From contig CAJTFB010000021.1 in assembly GCA_910575665.1 (NCBI GenBank), positions 1 to 64,000 of the forward strand: 64,000 nucleotides of DNA, written 5' to 3'. Source of the DNA: Eubacteriaceae bacterium. GTDB taxonomy: Bacteria; Bacillota; Clostridia; Lachnospirales; Lachnospiraceae. Under the pieces are notes generated by a model. That model saw only the letters and a program-made list of their open reading frames with translations. It made no database searches and was not told the DNA's origin. Shown here in pieces: positions 31,339-43,000 of this stretch. The translations under genes were made by a program, and so were the position numbers. How positions within the stretch are numbered: the stretch's first letter is position 1; each line of letters opens with the position of its first letter.

Positions 31339-34300
31339 ACATACTCCTTTCTACTACATAATTTTATATTACCAATCAAATGATTTTCAACACCGTTTTC
31401 CGCAATATTTACAAATCTGCTAAGCATACCGCTTACCGTCTCTTTACTATAATGTGACGAATACTGAAGCTTGACCTTTATGCCCTTTCCTATAAGAACA
31501 TAGGCTCGTAAAGGCACATTTACACTCGTATCGCTTATTACATTTTCTACAGTAAATTCTAATTTATCGCAATCTTCTACAGGATATTGAATCAATGTTA
31601 GCGTTTTTGCATAAGAAATCTGCTCAAAAAAATCCTTTGGCGCACCAACAATTTTTTCAATTGCAGGCATCATTAAAAAACTGTTATAATTAACGCTATT
31701 TATATGCTTGTGGACGTTTACAAAATATGTATCGGTATGCTCATTAATATCAATCTTTGTTCTCAACGGAACAATATTAGTGAACAAACCCACATTTTCA
31801 AGCATCTCATCATTGAACATATCTCTGCCCGATGAAACATAACCTGAAACCACATCTTTGCTTTGCTCAGCTTCCGAAATAAGTATTGCCCAACAGCCTT
31901 GAAAAAATGAATTTACGGTAATTTTCTTCATTTTTGCATATTCGAAAATACGACCCGAAAGCACTTCATTTATTTCAGCTTCCACAGAAGCATAAGCTGT
32001 ATTTTTAAATACTTTAAGCTTGCCGTAACCCCTATCAACAAATTCAAAGCCTGAAAAGTCATTCTTCCAAAAAGATTCGGCATCTATCTTTGAATTTTCT
32101 CTCTGCATTTTTAATGCAGCAAAATAATTATTTGTTGTTTCCTCAGGCTCAATAGTTTTACCCTGCTTAAGCATAGAATAATATTTTTGTATTTCACTAA
32201 GTAAAACACTTGTGCTCCAGCCATCAAACAGAGAATTCATATATGAAACAATCACTCTGTATTTTTCTGTGCCACTCTTTATTATCTTCATTCTGTGAAG
32301 AGGATAGTCCGTAACACGAAAGCCCGATCTAAGCTCTTCATTATGTATTTCAACCAACTTTTGTGCATATGCATCATCATTTAAGCTACTGAGGTCAATA
32401 AACCTTACATTATTTGCAAAATCGCTTCTGATAATCTGAATCGGCTCAGGAAGCCTTCTCCACACAATAGTGCTACGCAAAACAGGATTGTGTGAAACGA
32501 CCGCCTGCCATGCCTTAACAAAAATATCAATATCGATGTTCCCACGAATAATGCACTCGAACATAGCTACATTTTTTCTGTCAGTCTGGTGCATTATATT
32601 GTAGGACAGAGTAATGTTCTGCATCGGACTTAAATAATAAGCATCGCTGATCTCCATCGTTTTACTAAGCTTGCTAACATATACTTGCGACCTTTCATCA
32701 AGCTCGGTATAATATTTCTTGGAGACTTTGGGGCTGTTTCCTGCAGTAGATGGGGATGTTTCTATCAATTTAGACAATCTTTTAATTGTCGGTTCTGCCA
32801 AAAATCCTGCGATAAGAACTTTTCTACGAAACATTTTTTCTATCTTTGCAAGCATAACTATGGCTTTTAGGGAATCGCCTCCCAACTCTAGAAAATCATC
32901 GAAAATACCAATAGGTTCTACCGAAAGTTCCTGTTCCCAAAGCATTACAATTTCAGTTTCCATGGCAGTTTCAGCTACGGCATATTCCGAACTGAGTGTT
33001 GAACGATCTAACCAATCTACTTGCTTTTCACTTTCAGTCTCTACCTCATCATAAACATCTACCTGCGAAAAAAATGCTTCAATCTCCTGTGAAAGCGCTA
33101 TCAAATGAGGATGATCTATGCACATACACTTATCAAAAAGCTCTATTGCATTTTCAACATCCAGGCCGTCATCCATAGCAGAACCAGTAAGCTCAAAATG
33201 TATCTGTTCAAGCTTATTTGAAATACCTGTGTGTTTCCAGCGATCCCAGTCAATGCATATTGTATTTATGCCATTGAAATTTTCATTATAATATGCAAAA
33301 GCGTCTAAAAATGCATTTGCTGCGCAGTACGCAGCCTGTCCAACACCACCAACCATTGATGACAGCGATGAAAACAGCACCATCATCTCAACTCCATTTG
33401 CTTTACAAACATTTATAAGATTTCTCGTACCGTCGTACTTTGGTGCAATTACCTTGTACGAATCTACGGGTTTGCGCTTTTGAACAAGACATCCGTCTGA
33501 AACGGCTGTCATATTGAACACGCCGTCTATTCTTCCAAATTTTTTTATGGTATATTCAAAAAGCTGCTCAACCGCTTCACCGCTTAAAATATCACATTGA
33601 ATATATTCACTATTCCTGATATTTTCAATCGTTCTGCTCATATCGCCATAAACAATATCTCTTCTGCCCGACAATACAAGCTTAGTATTATATTTCCTTG
33701 CCATATGCTCTGCGACAGCTTGACCTATTCCACCCATTCCACCGAACAAAATATAAATTCCACCTTTTTTTATACGGCTTTTTTTATTATCACACTCGAC
33801 TGCGCTATATATCGGAAGCATTCTGTAATTTCTACGGTATACAACGATTTTATCTTTATTATTGCTGCATATTTCATTATATATATTCTGCGAAATCTTA
33901 TCAGAATAGGTAAAATCGTCATCATCCAGATCAATCAATTTTGCGTCAATATTAGGATATTCCTGCGGAATTACGATTACCGCCGCACTGAGCATTGCCT
34001 TATCGGGATACTTCAAATCACGGCCCACAGCTTCAATGGAATTGCTGCATAAAATAAACATTTTGAGTTTGATATTCCCATCAGCTGCACCGCATAGATT
34101 TGCAAGTTTAAACAGGTTATCACAATAAATTTCCTGTGCATTTCCGTGCTCCGAAAGACCGTACATATACAGAATATTATATACCTCGTCAACCTTGAAA
34201 AGCTCAGAAAGAGTACCTTCTACAGCACAGAAATCCTTGCTTTGAACACATGCACATATATCGTTTTTCTTCGTAATAATGCTTTCTATTTTTTCAGAAA

Positions 34301-37079
34301 TATCATTTTTATCTGCAAAAACAATCCATTTTTCCCCAAATCTCTCTGTTGGATCAAGCTTTACACTTCTTTCCCAGTTGCGCATATAAATCATGTTTCT
34401 CTTTTTTGAGACAAGTATATTTCTACCAAACTCAAGGGCTTCATCGGTCATAAGCTGCTTGCCAAATGAATTCTTTTCAAAAGGATAATTGGGAAGAAGA
34501 TCGGTTCCATACGAAGAAATATCCGCATTTAATTTGTATTCAAGCTCAATGCCATTATCGTAGAGTTTTCCTAGCTTATCATAAAAATATTTTACGTCTG
34601 GAATATCTTTGCTCTTTACGCGTATCGTATCGATACCGCATGTAAGTTTTTCCTTTGCAATGCCACGCAGGGCCATTGTCAGCAGACTTCTACCTGGTCC
34701 CGTCTCAATGAGAACATAATTATCTCCCAAGGAATCCAACATTTTAACAGCTTTATAATACTTTACACATTCCTTAAGGTGATTGCTCCAATAAGAAACT
34801 TTTGTTACTTCTGAACCGTTTACAAATTCTCCGGTAACGCATGAAATCATAGGAATTTCATTTTCTTGAAATTCCACGAAATTGAGTACCTCTGCATAAT
34901 CATCAACTATGGGTATCATCAAATGCGAATGGCTGCCATAATCAACGCCTATGCGCATGCTCATTATTTTATCATTTTTTAGAGCAATTTCGCATTTTTC
35001 AACTGCGGAAACTCCACCTGCAACAATGCAAGAGTCTCCGTTATCAATAGCTATTGAAAGATCTTCAATAAGCGAAATATACTTTTCACATCTTGCCCTT
35101 TCAAGAGGGATACTCAGCATAACACCTTTTTCCGTTTTCTCCATAAGCTGCGCTCTTTTATTTACTGCAAACAACGCATCTTCAAGCGAAATAATGCCCG
35201 CGACACAAGCCGCAGCATAGTCTCCCAAGCTGTACCCCATTACAATATCTGGCTTGATCCCAACATCCATAAGCAGCCTTGCAATACAATATTCCATAAT
35301 AAAGATAAGTGGCTGTGATACTGTTGTATTCATTAGCTCACTGTCTGTTCCGTCAATCCAAAGTTTTTTTGTTTCACAGCTATATTCTCTCTGCAGTTCA
35401 AAACAGTAATCGGCATATGCTCGGAACTGCTCTATTTCACTATACAGGCCAAAACACATTTTAACATACTGACTACCCTGCCCCGGGAACATGAAAACTA
35501 TTTTCTTTTGGTCAGAAGGGATTCTTTTAATACCTTCGGGCAATATGGATTCCAGTTTTTTTACCGCCTCCTCTGCATTGCTGCAGCCAATTGCCTTGCG
35601 GAATGTAAAACGACTTCGCTTGTTTTCGAGCACATACGCGATCTCGGACATATCAGTCTCGGGCCGCTCACTGAGATATTTCTTCCATTCACCAAGCATA
35701 CGATACAAGGCAGCACTAGATTTTGCCGAAAACAGCAGCAACTTGTAACTATCGTTCTGTATTTTGTCAGTATATTCATAATTTTCCAAAACTACATGCA
35801 CATTTGTTCCACCCATACCGAAGGAGCTGATGCCTGCCCTTAGTGCTCCGTCTGACGTTTCCCACTCTTTCAAAGATGCATTTACATAAAATGGGCTGTT
35901 TTCAAAATCGATTTTCCTATTGGGATTCTCGAAATGTATCGTTGGTGGTATAACTTTACTATACAGTGATAATACACATTTTATAAAGCCTGCCACACCG
36001 CTCGCAGAATCAAGATGACCTATATTGCTTTTGACCGAACCCAATGCACAGAATTGCCTTTTCGTTGTTGCAAAGGCTTCTTTAAGTGCTTCAACTTCTA
36101 TAGGATCACCAAGTTCAGTTCCTGTTCCATGCGCCTCAATATAGGACACGGTTTCGGGAGCTACTTTTGCAATCCTGTAAGCCTTTTTGATTACCGTTGA
36201 CTGACCGTTAAAACCAGGAGCCGTATATCCTATTCGCTCTGCTCCGTCATTATTCATGGCACTTCCTTTTACAACTGCATATATTCTGTCGCCGTCAACT
36301 TCAGCATCCTTCAAGCGCTTTAATACAACAACTCCAACACCTTCTCCACCCACCGTACCGTGAGCCTTATCATCAAATGCTCTGCAGTATCCGTCAGGTG
36401 AAAAGATCATTCCTTCTCTGTAAAGATAGCCTTTTTTATCAGGCAAAAGCAACGATACTCCGCCGGCTGCGGCAACCTTACATTCGCCGGTAAGAAGTCC
36501 CCGGCATGCCATATGGATCGCCGCCAAGGACGTGGAACAAGCCGTTTTAACATAAACCGCTGGTCCCCTTAAATTTAATTTATATGCAACCTTAGTGCAC
36601 ATAAACTCCTCATTTGTCAGCTGTTCATCGGAAAAGGCTTGTAAATTATCGCCCATAGATTTAAGCTTTGTAACAAGCTTCCAATATGTATTTGACGAAG
36701 CGCCACCATAAATTCCAATAGGATTATCCTTTTTTGTATTTACCCCAGCATCTTCAAGAGCAGCCCACACACACTGGTGAAATAGTCTCATTTGAGGTTC
36801 CATAATCTCCGCTTCTTTTTTTGAATATTCAAAAAATTTTGCATCGAAAAATTCTTTTTCTTTAAGGTATCCCTTTGCTTTTACATAATTTGAATCCTTT
36901 TTCAAAGCCTCTTCTTCCTTGGATAAATGAAGTTCATCATCGGAAAAGAAGGTTATGCAGTCCTTTCCTAACTTTAAATTCTCCCAATATTCAGTAATAT
37001 TTTTAGCTTTTGGAAACTTGCCTGCCATTCCTATAACGGCAATTTCCATACCTGTTTTTATTATTGTGTTTTTATTCAA
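31335..37079 (-). CDS. PKS-NRPS hybrid, KS-AT-KR-ACP-C(degenerate)
   Basis: About 1,914 residues. KS: ACSTSL near 180, EAHGTGT and SNIGHL. AT: FPGQGSQY, GYSLGDY near 618 and specificity motif YGSHS near 714 (neither HAFH nor YASH). KR: GGMGGIG near 1112 with S, Y and N (SSLSS, AYCAANA). Carrier: GGDSLKA near 1402. A C-terminal condensation-fold domain follows, whose HHxxxDG is MNSLFDG near 1617, lacking both His. The start is the TTG ending at 37079, 6 bases after GGAGAGG; the upstream TTG at 37094 overlaps that site. Overlaps the preceding gene by 8 bases. The final domain may be structural or take part in release. Confidence 0.9.
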   Translation of the reverse strand: MNKNTIIKTGMEIAVIGMAGKFPKAKNITEYWENLKLGKDCITFFSDDELHLSKEEEALKKDSNYVKAKGYLKEKEFFDAKFFEYSKKEAEIMEPQMRLFHQCVWAALEDAGVNTKKDNPIGIYGGASSNTYWKLVTKLKSMGDNLQAFSDEQLTNEEFMCTKVAYKLNLRGPAVYVKTACSTSLAAIHMACRGLLTGECKVAAAGGVSLLLPDKKGYLYREGMIFSPDGYCRAFDDKAHGTVGGEGVGVVVLKRLKDAEVDGDRIYAVVKGSAMNNDGAERIGYTAPGFNGQSTVIKKAYRIAKVAPETVSYIEAHGTGTELGDPIEVEALKEAFATTKRQFCALGSVKSNIGHLDSASGVAGFIKCVLSLYSKVIPPTIHFENPNRKIDFENSPFYVNASLKEWETSDGALRAGISSFGMGGTNVHVVLENYEYTDKIQNDSYKLLLFSAKSSAALYRMLGEWKKYLSERPETDMSEIAYVLENKRSRFTFRKAIGCSNAEEAVKKLESILPEGIKRIPSDQKKIVFMFPGQGSQYVKMCFGLYSEIEQFRAYADYCFELQREYSCETKKLWIDGTDSELMNTTVSQPLIFIMEYCIARLLMDVGIKPDIVMGYSLGDYAAACVAGIISLEDALFAVNKRAQLMEKTEKGVMLSIPLERARCEKYISLIEDLSIAIDNGDSCIVAGGVSAVEKCEIALKNDKIMSMRIGVDYGSHSHLMIPIVDDYAEVLNFVEFQENEIPMISCVTGEFVNGSEVTKVSYWSNHLKECVKYYKAVKMLDSLGDNYVLIETGPGRSLLTMALRGIAKEKLTCGIDTIRVKSKDIPDVKYFYDKLGKLYDNGIELEYKLNADISSYGTDLLPNYPFEKNSFGKQLMTDEALEFGRNILVSKKRNMIYMRNWERSVKLDPTERFGEKWIVFADKNDISEKIESIITKKNDICACVQSKDFCAVEGTLSELFKVDEVYNILYMYGLSEHGNAQEIYCDNLFKLANLCGAADGNIKLKMFILCSNSIEAVGRDLKYPDKAMLSAAVIVIPQEYPNIDAKLIDLDDDDFTYSDKISQNIYNEICSNNKDKIVVYRRNYRMLPIYSAVECDNKKSRIKKGGIYILFGGMGGIGQAVAEHMARKYNTKLVLSGRRDIVYGDMSRTIENIRNSEYIQCDILSGEAVEQLFEYTIKKFGRIDGVFNMTAVSDGCLVQKRKPVDSYKVIAPKYDGTRNLINVCKANGVEMMVLFSSLSSMVGGVGQAAYCAANAFLDAFAYYNENFNGINTICIDWDRWKHTGISNKLEQIHFELTGSAMDDGLDVENAIELFDKCMCIDHPHLIALSQEIEAFFSQVDVYDEVETESEKQVDWLDRSTLSSEYAVAETAMETEIVMLWEQELSVEPIGIFDDFLELGGDSLKAIVMLAKIEKMFRRKVLIAGFLAEPTIKRLSKLIETSPSTAGNSPKVSKKYYTELDERSQVYVSKLSKTMEISDAYYLSPMQNITLSYNIMHQTDRKNVAMFECIIRGNIDIDIFVKAWQAVVSHNPVLRSTIVWRRLPEPIQIIRSDFANNVRFIDLSSLNDDAYAQKLVEIHNEELRSGFRVTDYPLHRMKIIKSGTEKYRVIVSYMNSLFDGWSTSVLLSEIQKYYSMLKQGKTIEPEETTNNYFAALKMQRENSKIDAESFWKNDFSGFEFVDRGYGKLKVFKNTAYASVEAEINEVLSGRIFEYAKMKKITVNSFFQGCWAILISEAEQSKDVVSGYVSSGRDMFNDEMLENVGLFTNIVPLRTKIDINEHTDTYFVNVHKHINSVNYNSFLMMPAIEKIVGAPKDFFEQISYAKTLTLIQYPVEDCDKLEFTVENVISDTSVNVPLRAYVLIGKGIKVKLQYSSHYSKETVSGMLSRFVNIAENGVENHLIGNIKLCSRKEYV

Positions 37080-40000
37080 AATTATCCTCTCCAAATAAAC
37101 TTATTACATTAGCAAAAGTTTCTGCACTGTCATTCAGTTCCGTCTCTTTCTCCTCTGTGGATGCAGCTGTATTTCCGGATAACATATTATTCAAATATTC
37201 TGCCAGCATACGCACCGTTGGATATTTATACATAACGGTTATCGGCAGATCAATCTCATGACGTTTCCTAATTTCATTGTGCAGCTTAACGATATTCAGC
37301 GAATTTCCACCCATATCAAAGAAGCTCGTATCGATTCCTATGCGGCCGGATTTGAATATATTACCCAATATTACAGCCAATTCATTTTCTAGCTCATTCG
37401 TCGGTGGAACATATTTTGTGCTATTTGTGGAAGTGTCAATAGGCATCGATCTCAATGTTTTTTCATCGATCTTTCCGATTGGCGTAAGCGGAAGGGCATC
37501 TAATCTTATAAAATACGCTGGGACCATATATGATGGAAGCTTTTTATATAAGTACTGTTGCAGCTCGAATAATTTCAAATCCTTATTTGCAACATAAAAT
37601 GCGCAAAGATATTTTTCTCTGCCTTCATCACGTGCAACAATACTTACATCATCAATCCCTTCCATTTCAAAAAGCGCTTTGGTTATCTCGTCTATTTCAA
37701 TCCTAAAACCGTGAATTTTGATCTGACTGTCTTTTCTCCCGATGAATTCGATCTCACCCTCCTCAGTGATTCGTGCAACATCACCTGTTAGATACATTGT
37801 TTCGTTTTCAAAATATGGACTGGGAACAAACTTCTCCCTGCTTAACTCGGGCATATTCAAATATCCCGAGGCAATTCCCTTGCCCGAGAGACAAAGCTGG
37901 CCAGGAACATTAATATTGCATAGCTTTAAATAATTATCGAGTACAAGAAGATGTGTATTGTAAATAGGCTTGCCCAAAATATTGCAATTATCGCCTGAAA
38001 CATCCCTATGGCAGGATACAACCACACTCGCCTCTGTTGGACCGTATTCATTGCATACCTCCAGTCCGGGATTTTTTTTCTTTGCGCTGTCAACAACTTC
38101 TTTTTTTAGTTTATCTCCAGCAAGAGATACAAGCCTTAAATACTGCATTTCCTCGTCATTCAGACACTCCGTAATTGCACCGAAAAGAGGCGGAACAGTA
38201 CATATATGTGTAATTTTATATTCTGCAATATATCTTGCAATATAAGGTATATCATTCGCCCTTTCATCTCCAATAACATGTAAAACACTGCCTGAAACAA
38301 GCGGTTGCAGAAAGCTTACTACAAAGCCGTCAAACAAGAATGAGAACATTTGCAGTACTCTGTCATTGTTGCCCAAGCCGAATTCCTCTTTTCTCCAGAG
38401 CATTGAATTAACAATATTATTGTGCCTGATTAAAACACCCTTTGGCTTTCCTGTAGTACCAGAAGTATAGATAATGTATGCACTTCTTTCGGCACTGCAC
38501 TGATCCACAGCAGAATAAACAATACTATTATCGTAACCTTCCGTCAGAGATGAATAGCTAATGCATCTGAGCCCATTAACGCAATATACCTTTGCCCTGT
38601 CAAAATAATCGTCTGTGCATACAACAGTCACTGCTTTTGAATCGGAAAGAATATATCTAAACCTTTCTTCGGGCATCGCAGCCTCAAACGGTGTATAGGC
38701 AATTCCTGCTTTCCAGAACGCGATTATCAGCACTATCATTTTATATGTTCTGTCACTTAAAATTCCTGCTGTAATATCATGCTTACCGTCAGCACCAAAC
38801 ACCTTTATTAGATTTGCTGCTACTAAATTAGTTATATTATCAAGTTCGCTGTAGGTCAGAACGGTGCCTTTACTGTATATGGCATCGCAATTTGCGGATG
38901 CCTCAAACTGCTCATGCAGCATATCCATAAGAGTATAATTTTCGTCGTAGATGTGGGGAATATACCTATCCTTTCTCAACAGCAGAGACAACTCTTCATC
39001 GATTATCTCAATGTTTTTGATCTCGATCTTTGGCGTTTCCGTGATTTTTTCAAAAACTCTTATAAAGCCTTTTATAAAGCGATTCAGAACTTTTTCGGAA
39101 AACAAATCACCATCATATTCAATTCTGCATTGAAGTGAACCGCTATTTTCAGCAAATTCAAATGAAATAGCCACTTTTGTGGAACGTCGTTTTATCTCAT
39201 AATCCGAGATTCTCCAGCCTTGATAATTAAAGTGGGTCTTCTTCATATTCTGCATTACAAGTATCGTATCATACAAAGAGTTTTCGCCTAGGTTATTAAT
39301 AGCTGCAATATTTTCGATAATTTTATCATATTGATAGCTTTTATTTTCAAAAGCATCCAAGCAGCATTTGCAAATATCATCGAGGAAATCTTCAAATTTC
39401 ATATTTCCATTCAGCTTAGTTTTTATGGGCAGCGTATTTATCATTAAGCCCACAACATCACTGAAACTTTCATTATCTCTGCACGAAATAGGCATACCCA
39501 CTATGAACTCTTCCTGCGATGTCATCTTATGAAGCAAAACGCTGTAGGACGCCATTAAGAGCATATAAAGAGTAATATTTTTCCTAGCGCTCAGCTCCTT
39601 CAATTTTTCAAAAAGTTTATTCTCAATCCTAAAGAAGCTGCTTTTTCCGTTATGCTCCTTAACAATCTTTAGATCTTTTTCAACAGGCCATTCGATCTGC
39701 GGTATCTCTTCACCAGCAAACTGTTTTTCCCAGTATTTCTGCATAATATCAAACTTTCCATTTTTGATATTATGCTCCTGCCAGTGAATATAATCAATAT
39801 ATTGCCTATGTTCTCCGATTGCACTTTCGTTTCCAAAATACTTGCTCACAAGCTGCTGCTTTATCAATTCAACAGATATTCCGTCAGCCACAATATGATG
39901 AAGATCAATAATAAGAATGTGCTTATTCACATCTATCTCTGCAACCCCCGCACGAATTAGAGAATCATTTTCAAGATCAAACGGATGAATGAACTCATCA

Positions 40001-43000
40001 ATGAAATGATCCATTTCTTCAGGCGAAATTTGACATGTCTCCAAATGAAATTCCTTGCTCCTGTCTATTTTTTGAACAACAACATCATCATCCATAAAAT
40101 AATTACTAAGGAGAATAGAGTTTTCATTTACAATGCTTCTAAAGGCAGCTTCAAGCTTTTGCTCATCAAATTCACCCTCTATCACCATACACAGCGATGT
40201 ATTGTAGGCAAGAGATTTTTTATCCGTCATATGAAGCATATACATTCTCTTCTGCTCAAGGGAAACAGGCAGAATACCGTCCTCTTGATATTCTTCTGCC
40301 TTTTCCTCTGCTTCACCGCTGCGTGAAAGTAATGCAATATCCTTAATAAATGGATGATTAAAGAAATCGGCAAGGGATATCTCAAGGTTCATTTGCTTTT
40401 TAAGTTGTATGGAAAATTCAACTTCCTTTAGTGAATCGCCGCCAAGCTCAAAAAAGTTATCCTCAATTCCGATGCCCTTGTAGCCGAGAATTTTTTCCCA
40501 TATTTCAACAATTTTTTCCTCTGTCTCATTTGTAGGTGCAGTATATCTGTTAGAAAGTTCGGGGCGCTTGTATTCAACTTCATCATTCAGTTCTTTATCG
40601 GCAGCTATATTTACCCAATCATCATAACGCTTCATAAGATCACCGGTGGATATAATTATCTGCTCTTCATCCAAAAGACCAAATATCATTGGAACAAGCC
40701 GCATTCCTTCGTCTCTTGATAAAGCAAGTTTTTTCGCAGCAGTACCAACATAGCTTTCTTTTCTGTTTGTATTAAACTGCCAGAAATCCCAAGCCACAGA
40801 AGTCCATCTTGTATTGCTGTTTTTATTCTGTAATTTTGCGAAGAAATCCATAAACAGGTTACTGACAGAATATGCGGAATGTCCAATTCCACCCAAAATG
40901 CCCGACACAGATGACGTAAGGATGCAATTATCCACGTTGTATTTCTTAATAGTTTCCGCAAAACTTTCCAAACCTCTGATCTTTACATCGAACTGCATAT
41001 TACACATCTCTTTTGTAGTATTTTCGATTAAGGCAAAGGTTTCGCTGCTGATAACACCAGCTGCAAAAATAACGGTATTTATCTTTCCGAGTGTAGAGAT
41101 AACACTGTCAAGAACACTGCTGAGATCTTCCTTAACATTACATTTTTTTACCATTACAGTGGAACCATTTCTCTCGATTTCCGAAATATATCCTTCTTTT
41201 TCCGAAGAGATACTTCCGTTATTCAAGGCAAGCTCGTGAGTAGAGGTCAAAACAAAATTAACCTTTTTCATGGAGCTTATTCCTTGTGCAAGGCTCAAAC
41301 CCACATTGCCCATACCTCCAATAATAAGCACCGTATCGCCGTCTTTTACAGCACTGCCGCGGTAGCTGTTTGGCGCATACATCTGCTCAGCGGAGGGGAA
41401 ATATCGGCTGTTGCGTCTGTATGCTACGATCTTTTCATCGTATACTGAAGCCTCCTCCAGCATTAAAGAAGCTATTTTTTCCACACCAAATTTCTTCGTT
41501 TCTAATTCAACACACTTTGTTTTTACTGCGGGATATTCCTGAGAAATAACAACGCCAAGACCTATCACACCTGAATTATACGGATCAATATTTTCTGTTC
41601 CTTTTATCGAATAGCAATCCGCTGCAAGACTACATATTTTCAGTGAATTTTCCTTATTTAAGTTTTCCTTCTGAAAGCTTTTTACAAAATAAAGCAGGCC
41701 AAAGAAGGAATTTTCCAGCTTATTTTCCCTATCACCGATATTATCAAGGCACATGAAATTCAGTACGTTGTAAACGGTCTTCGGTTCAGATATATCCCTT
41801 ACAAGCAGCTCATAATCACTTTCCGAGGCTGAATCTATAACGTATTCCCCATCACCGCATTTAGTAAATTCATCCCCCTTTCTTACCAAATAAACCTTTT
41901 TTTCGCTACCTATTTTCTGTGCTGCAATTTCTCCACAGCCCATTGAATCGCAAAAAATTATGTACGTATCTTCAGATCTTTCAACGCAGTCAATAAACCT
42001 CTGCTTTTTCCAATTCATTGAATATAGACATAAATTAAGAGGTTTTTTTACGTTGCTTAGTGCAGCTGTTTTATCTCTGCTATGCTGGCGCTTTGCAATT
42101 TTGAACTTCTCGCCCTTAAAGGGATAAAGTGGTAGATTAACATAATTTTTTCTATTTTTCCACAGCAGTACTTTCTTATTTATATCGTGACCAATACTCC
42201 ACAGCAGACATATTTTATTTAACAGATACTCATAGTCATCCTGTATCGTATTTTTATTTCTTGTCATATTAACTGCAGAGATTCGCTCATCTCTGCAGAA
42301 CGAAAAACGTTTTATCAAAGCTGTCACATTCATTCCGGGACCGACTTCTACAAATGTGCATGGACCGTATTCATCCAATACTGTCTTAATGCTATCTGAA
42401 AATCTAACGGGATTAAGCATATGATTTATCCAGTAATCGGCAGAAGCAAGCTGCCTTGCATCAACCTCTCCTGCAAATATGCCGGAAATATAGTTCTTGC
42501 TGCACTTGCCCAAATCAACTTTTCCAAGAACCCTTCTGAAGTCGTCCTCAATACATCTCATTAATGCACAATGAGATGCGGCAGAAGGAACCTTAGAACA
42601 GATCATTTTCATATCTCTCAATTTATTTTCAAATTCTTCCAGATCCTCATTAATTCCCGAAACAGTGCAAGCTTCTTCGTTGATTATGGATAAATGCAGC
42701 TTTTCGCTAAGATATTCCTTTATTTTATTCTCGTTTAACGGCACGCTGAGCATGGAAGTCCCCTTGAGTTTCTTCATTAATTTTCCACGTTCAACTATGA
42801 TATACAGCGCATCACGAAGAGTAAAAACTCCCGACAAGCAAGCCGCAACATATTCACCAAAGCTATAACCTAGTAAAATATCAGGGGCAATGCCGTAAAA
42901 ATCCAGAGTCTTTGCCAGCGCATATTCCACAACAAAAATAAGTATCTGGATCTCGCTTGAGCGGTATTGTTCATCACTATACAAAACATCGATAAAATTG

